Position numbers and translations under genes: made by a program. Positions 56,674 through 64,000 of a DNA stretch of 64,000 nt are shown here, piece after piece (the first letter of the stretch is position 1; every line of letters begins with the position of its first letter). The notes below the pieces were generated by a model. That model was not told the DNA's origin, made no database searches, and saw only the letters and a program-made list of their open reading frames with translations. This DNA comes from Cudoniella acicularis (Eukaryota > Ascomycota > Leotiomycetes > Helotiales > Helotiaceae): NCBI GenBank assembly GCA_013054445.1, contig JAAMPI010000050.1, positions 18,150 through 82,149 of the forward strand, given 5' to 3'.

Positions 56674-57561
56674 ATGTCATGGCAGTCCTCTGTTCGCAGT
56701 CTTCTTCGCGATCTGAAGCGCTCGAAAACCTCCACCCCAAGCGAACTGCAATTAGAACAACTGCATGTTGAGGCCTACGAAAGCGAGGGAGAGATTGCGT
56801 GGGACAACATACATCCTATCGGGGACATTATCGGGGGCGAGAAGGGCCGACTGTCGACGTTCTTCATGGACCTTGCCTTGCGCGACGCAAAGACAGCTCG
56901 GTTCTGCTCAGAATACGTGTCGTCAGTCTTAGTTGGTTGGATTACAGTCCTGTCACAGCAGACTACAGAGACGATACAAGTCAATCGGTGAGCATTTCAA
57001 ATCCTTTTTACCACGCATGATGCTGATGTAGGGGGTTTAGAAATCACAAACTCCACCTCAAGAACGATACATACTCCCTCGGTGTCTCCGCAGAGTTGAT
57101 CATGTCCTATCCCTCTGCAGATGCTGTCACAACATTCCCGCACAACATAACAAAGTCAATTCCATTCTCTTCAGTTCTTATACGAGAAAGGTGCCGGCCA
57201 GATTCTTCACTTACAACGGCGGAGCTCTATTTTGTACTTGCTATGGCTGCAAAACATCGTATGCTATTCGACATGAGATCTATAAACGTGGGTTCTTGAA
57301 CGATTTGCTCTCTTCTAAGCTAACCCGTTGTAGTTACGCCTCTTGATAGTATACTCGCATTGGGTCCAAGTTCTTAATGTGACCACGACTGTACCATACA
57401 TTGCGTCAATTGTTGATGGGCAGGCTGACATTGCGGACAAGATGATAATTCACCAAACATCATGGTTCAATTTTCTGGATGCGTCTGGGCAGCTACAGGC
57501 CTTACTGTCAACATTTGAAGGGATTGAACTGGAACCTAAAGTGGAACCAAAAGAGCTATGA
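56674..57561 (+). CDS. Unknown conserved-looking fungal protein, three exons
   Basis: Exons 56674-56987, 57032-57287 and 57334-57561, with introns of 44 nt (GTGAGC..GATGTAG) and 46 nt (GTGGGT, branch GCTAACC, TTGTAG), give 265 residues. The frame is also open upstream (to about 56524), so the start could lie earlier. Regions such as GEKGRLSTFFMDLALRDAKT and ADIADKMIIHQTSWFNFL suggest a soluble, mainly helical protein. No family recognised. No stop or frameshift is present although the retroelement LTR begins 185 bases downstream. Confidence 0.6.
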
Positions 57562-57745
57562 GGACACAAGTGCCTCTGCAGGAGATTAAAACCAATGCTC
57601 CAAGGCAACGATCGAAGCGTAGTCTTGACAATGGGGAGGAGTTGGACAATCAAAGGTCGAAATCGCAGAGGGCTTCTTACAAGCAAGCCAGCCGAGGGTC
57701 TCAAGATGTTTCTTGAAGGAAGTGTATCACGGCGGTTTAGCTAAC

Positions 57746-58179
57746 TGTAACGGTACTGGGTCTACTTAACTAAAGACGGCGCCTCAGGTAAGCAGGAGGA
57801 CTGTCGAATTGGTAGTATAGAAGTGTGAGCAAGGCGATACTGTTATTGGTTGCTAACTAGGAAGCTTAGCACGTTACAAGCAAAGATAAGTCAAAGTATG
57901 ATATAGGATTGCTAAAGTAAGTTGAGCACGAAGCTCCTATCTAGTAAGGAAATCCTTCTACTTATATAGACCTCCTTATTACATGGGCCGTAGGCGGCCA
58001 GATAGGCCGAAGGTCGTTCGGTCCTCCCGCCAAGCCTCGGTCCTGGACTCCATCACTTGACTAGTCACATGACTGGTCACGTGATTCCTCGTGACTTAGG
58101 ACCCTGGTTCTCTGTGCTGTTTCCGATGGTTACAGCCGAGCCTTAGGCCAGGGCCTGCACGTGATCCTGATTCATGACA
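57746..58179 (-). repeat. LTR of a Ty3/Gypsy element (3' LTR in element sense)
   Basis: 434 bases bounded by TGTAACGG at the low end and CATGACA at the high end, i.e. TG..CA on both strands. Next to the high end is CTATCCCCTATTAG, whose complement is a purine-rich stretch (CTAATAGGGGATAG) fitting a polypurine tract immediately before a 3' LTR. It contains several CACGTG/TCACGTGA-type palindromes. It is rich in CA and TG, so it is not RIP-mutated, unlike the element body. The partner LTR lies outside the window, so the ends rest on motifs, not on alignment. Confidence 0.6.
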
Positions 58180-58273
58180 CTATCCCCTATTAGTTATAGC
58201 GTAGTTCTACCTACTTAAATGACTATATCGCCACGTCACTGTTTAGGCAAAGTCCTTTCTTCCCTCCTTCGTC

Positions 58274-58810
58274 ATGACTAACGACTTATATACTAAGCTT
58301 AAGGAGTGTCTAAACTATACTCGCGATATCGAAAATACTAGAACCGTTATGTCTCCCTATTCTTGTTATGTTAAAGAAAACCGGAAGTATATTATAAAGA
58401 AAGAGAGGAGCGTGTGTTGTTTCGAGTGTGTAAGGGCTAAGGTTTCCTATAACGTAAGGATCTCTTTGACTAATCTCTAGGAATCTAAAGTCCTATCTGA
58501 TACTAACCGTAAGGCTATCACGGTATAGCGGAATCGCCTAAAATTAGAAGAGGAGAAGGCCTTCGCTAAAATTCTTTATCTTTAGAAGTAATAGTAATTC
58601 TTTGACTAACGAGAGGCCGAGATGTCCGCTCGTAGTCTTCGCTACTTAGACGAGTTAGATATTATAGAGGTAGCTGAAAAACAAAATACTAAGGAATAAT
58701 AGAAGTTAGTTAATAAAAAAGAAGAGGAGGATAGACAGTAGCGTAAACTCTATACTATCCTAGATAGCGGCCTTGATAACGACTTCCTCGGCCTCGACCT
58801 AAACTATAAA
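58274..58810 (+). pseudogene. Accessory antisense ORF of the retroelement
   Basis: ATG 58274 opens a frame with NDLYTKLKECLNYTRD, MSPYSCYVKENRKYI and CCFECVRAKV, and after several TAG codons LDELDIIEVAEK. It lies between the LTR and the integrase, opposite in sense to pol. A Cys-containing basic ORF in this position is seen in ascomycete Gypsy elements. RIP stops begin after about 58480, so damage rises from the LTR inward. Confidence 0.5.
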
Positions 58811-61583
58811 CTAGGCTAGGGATCCTAGGACTACGTCTAAATTCCTAGTAGAACGCTATAAGCTTCTTAGGACAGTTAATTAGGTTTTTCTAAGGTTCTT
58901 TAGTGTCCTCTGACTATAGGTAATCCTTCTATCTTATTAAATACCTGATCTTATCTCTGACCTATCTAAAGCTTAAGATCTGATCGACCTTATATTCGAG
59001 TTCTAGGTTAACTAGTTAGATATCGACATAGGGTATACGTAGTACCTCTAGTAGTGCTTTCTCGAGTAGAGATATATAGAAGACTAGATAAATGTTTATA
59101 TTTTTTAGTAAGGCTAATTTAAACGTTAGTAGTCTTCTAGTAGTCTTAATTATATAAGGTCTAATTTTCTTATAGTTAAGCTTATTACTTAGTCGTTTTA
59201 TATTAATGTTTTTTCTAAGAAGATAGACCTTGTCTTCTTTTTCTAAGGTAAGCTCCTGACTACGTGTCTAATTATAATAGAAAGTATTCTTTTCTATTAT
59301 AAACTTAAGTTCTTTTATAAGTTCTATATAGAATAACTTTATCTTATCGACCTAGATTTAGGCGTATTAGTTTTTAACGTCTATAAGTCCTAGTTCTCGA
59401 TATACTACTAGCTTATAACTATAGTTTATATAAAATAGTATAATAAGTATTATATCTATTATTAAACTATTATAAGAGAACTATATTATAAATAGTATTT
59501 CTATCTAGTTATTCTATTAATAGTTTATATAATATCTTAAGTATATCTCGACTATTTAGTTTATTCGTTCGGTTCTTCTATTCGTCTAAAGGTAAAACGC
59601 TATTAACATTTTATATTTAACCTTTAGGTAGGCGGTTAGTACTATCTAGAATTTTAATATAAAGAGTTTATCTTAGTCTAATACGATCTCTTTAAATAGT
59701 CTATATTAAGTAACTATTTCTTTTAAGAATATATAGGCTAGGTCCTCGACTATATTATTTTCTATAAAAGATAATAGAATTATATACTTTATAAGTCTTT
59801 TAGTAATAACTAAGATAGAGTTATACTCTACTCTTATTATACGATTAAGAGACCTTAGTAGCTTAACGATAAAGTCTTATAATATTGTTTTCTATAGTAT
59901 AGGTAATATAGATACTATATTTATCTGTCTATAAGAAGGATAGTAGCTTAGTTTGTTTCGGATATAGGTGTTATAGTCGCCTATTACCTGATTTACTAGT
60001 AACCTTAGCTTAAGGTACTAATAATTCTTTATTATCTTCTCGTAGGTTCTTCTTATTCTCTAGTAGCTATATACCGGTAGCGAGTACTAGTTAGCGATAA
60101 AGTCTTAGATTATTATTAAGGGGATAAACATTTTTCCTATCTTAGCTTATTATAGAGTTCTATCTTTTATATATAATTCTTTATTAAAACGTAGGTTATA
60201 CTTAACCTCTTACTTAATAGCTTCGAGGATCTATTCGATCTATAGGCTAAGGTTATCTATAGCCGCGACTTCTCTAATTACTAGCGTAAGATCTCCGTTT
60301 TCTAGGGTATAGAGGATCGCTGTTTCTTTATATTATTTATCGTTTTTATACTCTAGTTTCTGACTAAAGGCGTCCGCCCTAGTATTATCGGTTTCTTTTA
60401 CGTGTTTTATCGTAAGGTTATAGCCGGCTAATTCCTCTAACTATCTAACTAACCGTTTATTATCTAAGACTTTCGTTATTATAAAGGTTTATAGGTTTAT
60501 ATAGTCTATATAGATAGTAATTAGGAATTAGGCTTTTTAAAGATAAACTCGCTAGTATTATAATACTTCTACTATTATAAGTAGTTCTTTCTTATAAATA
60601 TTATAATTTTGTTTAATAGATAACATTTTCTATAAAAAATAAGCTATAGGATATAGCTTATCGTTATCGTTATACTAGAGGTATATCGTTCTAGTCTAGA
60701 TATTAGATATATCGGTTTTAACGATACTTCGCTTATTATTATAATAGCTATATAAGATAGGTTTTTCTTTAAATCGCTACTTAATCTATTTAAATACTAG
60801 ATCTGTTTCTTTATTTTATACGAACTTAATGTTTTTTTTTTATAAGTTACGTAAATAGTTTTATTAGCCTTAAATACCCTTTAATAAATATCTAATAAAA
60901 GTTAATAAATCTTAAGAATGTTTAGACGTCTTTAATATTCTATAATATTATCTATTCTATAATTATTCTAGTTTTTTCTAGATCGACGACAATTTCTCTT
61001 AGTCTTATTATATAGCCTAGGAATATCGTCGTCCGAACCCCGAATTAATACTTTATTAGCTTAAACCTAGAATTAACTTTTATAAACGCCTATATAACCT
61101 ATTTTATATACGTTTTATAGTCTTCTTCTTTCTTAGAAAAGACTAAGATATCGTCTAAATAGTATATAACTATAACACCTAGGTATTTATAAAGAATCTT
61201 ATCGTTCTGTTATTAATAAATAGCTAATACGTTCGTTAATCCGAATAGTATTATCGTATATTCTTATAATCTTAAAGGTAAAAAGAATACTATTATCTAC
61301 TCGTAGCCTTTTATAATCCTGATTAAGTTAAACGCGTTTCTTTAGTCTAACTTTATAAACACGATAGCCTTAGCTAGCCTATCTCGTAGATACTATACGT
61401 TAGGTATCGGATATACGTCTCTGATTATCGTAGTATTTAGCCNNNNATAATCTATATAAGGTCGTCTANTNAGNTCGCTCTTTTTATATACTAATAGTAT
61501 ATTAGTANTAGCGAGCGACTTTAATTTTTATATCTTATGACAGCGCTAACAGTAAAGTAGTTCTATTACTTAGAATACTAAGG

Positions 61584-61677
61584 TGAAGAGCTCAGACGAG
61601 GTCTGAAACGAGGTTATATATACGATATGAGGTCACGTGATCGGTCCCGACCAGACCTCCGAACCAGGTCTGTGACA
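61584..61677. mobile_element. 94-base unmutated island inside the RIP-saturated element
   Basis: Starts TGAAGAGCTC and ends GTCTGTGACA (TG..CA; complement begins TGTCACAGACC). It contains GGTCACGTGATC and normal CA/TG content. It interrupts the retroelement at the start of the RT region. Probably a short solo LTR or similar insertion that arrived after RIP; no clear target duplication. Confidence 0.5.
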
Positions 61678-64000
61678 TATCTAGCCTTTCTTCGCTATTT
61701 CTTTTACGTATCTCTCGAGCGTCCCTAAGGTTTATAAATTATATCGTTAATACTTTTTAGATATTAGCTTTATTCTTTCTTTAAGCCTAATTATATAATC
61801 TTATAGCTTATATTCCGATAGAGCCTTTATATCTTCTAGATTATTAAATAATTTCGCGAATTCTTAATATTATAATAGTATACTTAGTTAATCTACCTAA
61901 TCGCTAGTATCAGCTTACTCTTATTAGTAGCTCTATTGCTTAAGGTTATATATACCTCTTGTTTATTAGTTAGTTATTTAACCTTCTTATACTTATACTA
62001 TATAAAGTTTATTATACTTATTATCTAGTCAATATTTAGATTATACTGTTTAATCTATAGTATTCTAAAGACTATTAGGTATCTCCTAAGTAGGATAACG
62101 TCTAGGTTAACTTCTTTATAATAACTTTTAGTTATAATTAAGGGTAGCTATTTAGCCTCTCTTTTAACCTATCTGTTAATTCCTACTTCCTTACTACCTA
62201 ATAAGATAAGCTAATATAGTTCTTATAAAGGTTTTATAGGAATTAGCTAATTTATAGCGAAGTTAGGGTCGATATAGTTCCTTTATACTCCTAAATAAAT
62301 TATTATCTATATAATAATTCTATTAAGCTTAATTCTAATAATAAGTTATCTATAGCTAGTAGTTATAGCAGCTTTATAGACTCTTGATTCTATAATAGTA
62401 TTTTCCGTAAATAGGTTTTCCTATACTCTATATTAGTCCGTAGCTTTTATTAGTCGGTATAGAATATATAATTATAACTTATTTATCTCTATAATCTAGT
62501 CCTAGACATAGCTTATCCTTAAACTAACTATTAGTTAGTCTTTTCCTAGATTCTCTTGTTATTACTTACCTTGACTATTTCCTAGATACTTTCTAGTTTT
62601 GTTTTATTATTAAAGATTAGTAGTTGTTTCTTATAGATTAGTATAATAGCGATATAATAGTGTTCTTCTAGCTCGTTATATTAGGCTACGAAGACGATTC
62701 TTCGCGTGTCCCTATAGGTAATCTAGTATAGTTCCCCGAAGGCTAGCTCGTTCTATATACCCTTGTCCTCGTTAAAGTATAGCTTATCTACTATTTAATT
62801 TAGTCTGTTTCTAATAAATAGTCTCTATGTTCGTATATTGTTTTCGATATAGGTAAGCACCTAATATTCGCCGACTTCTAGTAGTAGGTCTAGTTTACCT
62901 AACTCCTAGTCTAAATTCTTATAATTCTTCTAGCCTAGTAGTATACCTACCTATAATACGATACCCTACTACTTAAGTTAATTATAGCTAACTAGTTAGA
63001 GGTCTCTTAAGCAAGTACCCCCTCCCTCGCTCTCGCTATTACTCGATAAACTATACTAGCTTAATAGTAGGTCTATCTACGTTAAGATTCCCTACTACTC
63101 GAGTTGTTCGTCTATAGTAGTACTTAGGTCTCTTATCGAAGTGTCTATTTCACTACTATTTTTACTAGGTTTAATAAGTCCTAACTAATTAGGTACTCGC
63201 TTAGTTATTCCGAACTCTCGGGTTTACTTCTTCTATAGCTTCTTACTTTTCTTTTTTTAGGCCGCCCTTCTTATAGTCCCTTTACTATATATCTCGCTGT
63301 TCCGTAGGTAAAGTATAATTAGTTCTTAAGTCACTATTCTTTTTCTTTAGGCGAGAGACCTAGTCTCTCGGTAGCGGCGACTTCTCTTTTATTAGGGTAG
63401 GTTCTCTTAGGCTGTCTATCCCTAGGGCTGTTATATCCTAACCGACCTTTACTTGTACTAGCTTAGTCGTATATTCGTTTATATAGTCGGTTATCGACTT
63501 ATATACTAGTATTAATTAAGGTATTAATATTAATAGGCTAATAATCGAATTAAGTAAGCTTATTCTTTATATTATCTTTTAGTCTTTAGTTATAATAACT
63601 TATTAGTATATCTATATCTTATCTAGTCTTAATAGTATAGTTAATTACTAACCTAGTCTAGTAAAGTTTAAATAGCTTTTATATAGCTATCTTTCTTTTT
63701 ATCGATATCGCTAAACACTCTTCTAATCTTAGTCTTAAACTCTTTAAAAGATCTAAAGATCCTAGCTAATACTTCTATCCTTTATACCCTTATTATAGTA
63801 GAGAGGTAGTTCTTTAGAAATAGCTTAATTTATTTTATAGCTTCCTCTTAAAGGTATAAAGTAGCCTAGATACTATAAGTATCTATAGTCTTAAATTTAT
63901 TATTATAGAATCGAAAGTATATTTCTATCTAAAGTATAAAGGTCTTAAGGTCCTTACGCTTCCTACTATACTTATCTAGGACAGATACCTTTAAGCCTTT

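Larger units (their letters stand above)
58180..64000 (-). mobile_element. Ty3/Gypsy retrotransposon body, RIP-saturated
   Basis: Minus-strand order gag-protease-RT-RNaseH-integrase can be traced through stops. A former CCHC zinc knuckle near 63330-63280 now reads FTYGTARY with Cys and His turned to Tyr. Reverse transcriptase at about 61690-61120 has DVYPIPN, VFIKLD, ILFGLTNV and YYLDDIL (the catalytic Asp pair kept). An integrase H2C2-type region near 60030-59950 reads LKLRLLVNQV and IRNKL. CA and TG are nearly absent: 60661-60780 has none but seven CG. Many TAG/TAA codons break every frame. N bases occur at 61443-61446, 61469, 61471, 61474 and 61508. The element runs out of the window. Confidence 0.8.

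Overview
The window looks like nuclear DNA of a filamentous ascomycete (Pezizomycotina, probably Leotiomycetes; the class is an inference). The signs are short introns of about 44-92 nt with GT..AG ends and CTAAC/CTAAT branch sites, families typical of these fungi (2EXR, HET, Zn2Cys6 factors, MARVEL, GRE2-like reductases, CAP10/GT90, Mn-lipoxygenase), and the footprint of repeat-induced point mutation (RIP), i.e. CpA to TpA on either strand. No prokaryotic operon, tRNA, rRNA or CRISPR array was recognised.

Layout. 0-14 kb: a 2EXR gene, a short-chain dehydrogenase, an F-box/DUF7730-like gene, a coiled-coil membrane protein, a RING gene broken by two stops, and a MARVEL membrane protein. 14-24 kb: a cluster of 2EXR relatives on the minus strand in several states of decay around an intact two-exon HET gene. 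24-31 kb: a damaged Zn2Cys6 factor, an intact three-exon SDR, a BTB gene with one stop, and a GRE2-like reductase cut off at its 3' side next to unresolved bases. 31-46 kb: a long graveyard holding a foldback element, a GH3 beta-glucosidase invaded by a copy of another gene, a four-TM-like protein, a C2H2 protein, a lipoxygenase, an amidohydrolase and a tubulin-tyrosine-ligase-like gene, all broken, plus one intact 159-residue orphan ORF. 46-57.6 kb: an intact Nudix hydrolase, a GT90/CAP10 gene with two stops, a P450 tail, a cupin-like secreted protein, and a divergent gene pair. 57.7-64 kb: a Ty3/Gypsy retrotransposon on the minus strand, with an unmutated LTR and a RIP-saturated body.

The main theme is a gradient of RIP-like damage. 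The retroelement body has almost no CA or TG left while CG is kept. Many otherwise readable genes carry only one to three in-frame TAA/TAG codons where CAA, CAG or TGG is expected. Intact genes of the same window end normally at TAA, TAG or TGA, so a changed genetic code is unlikely. The genes do not form one recognisable pathway. The broken enzymes at 31-52 kb (GH3, lipoxygenase, amidohydrolase, P450, reductase) would fit a lost plant-material or secondary-metabolism region, but that is inference.
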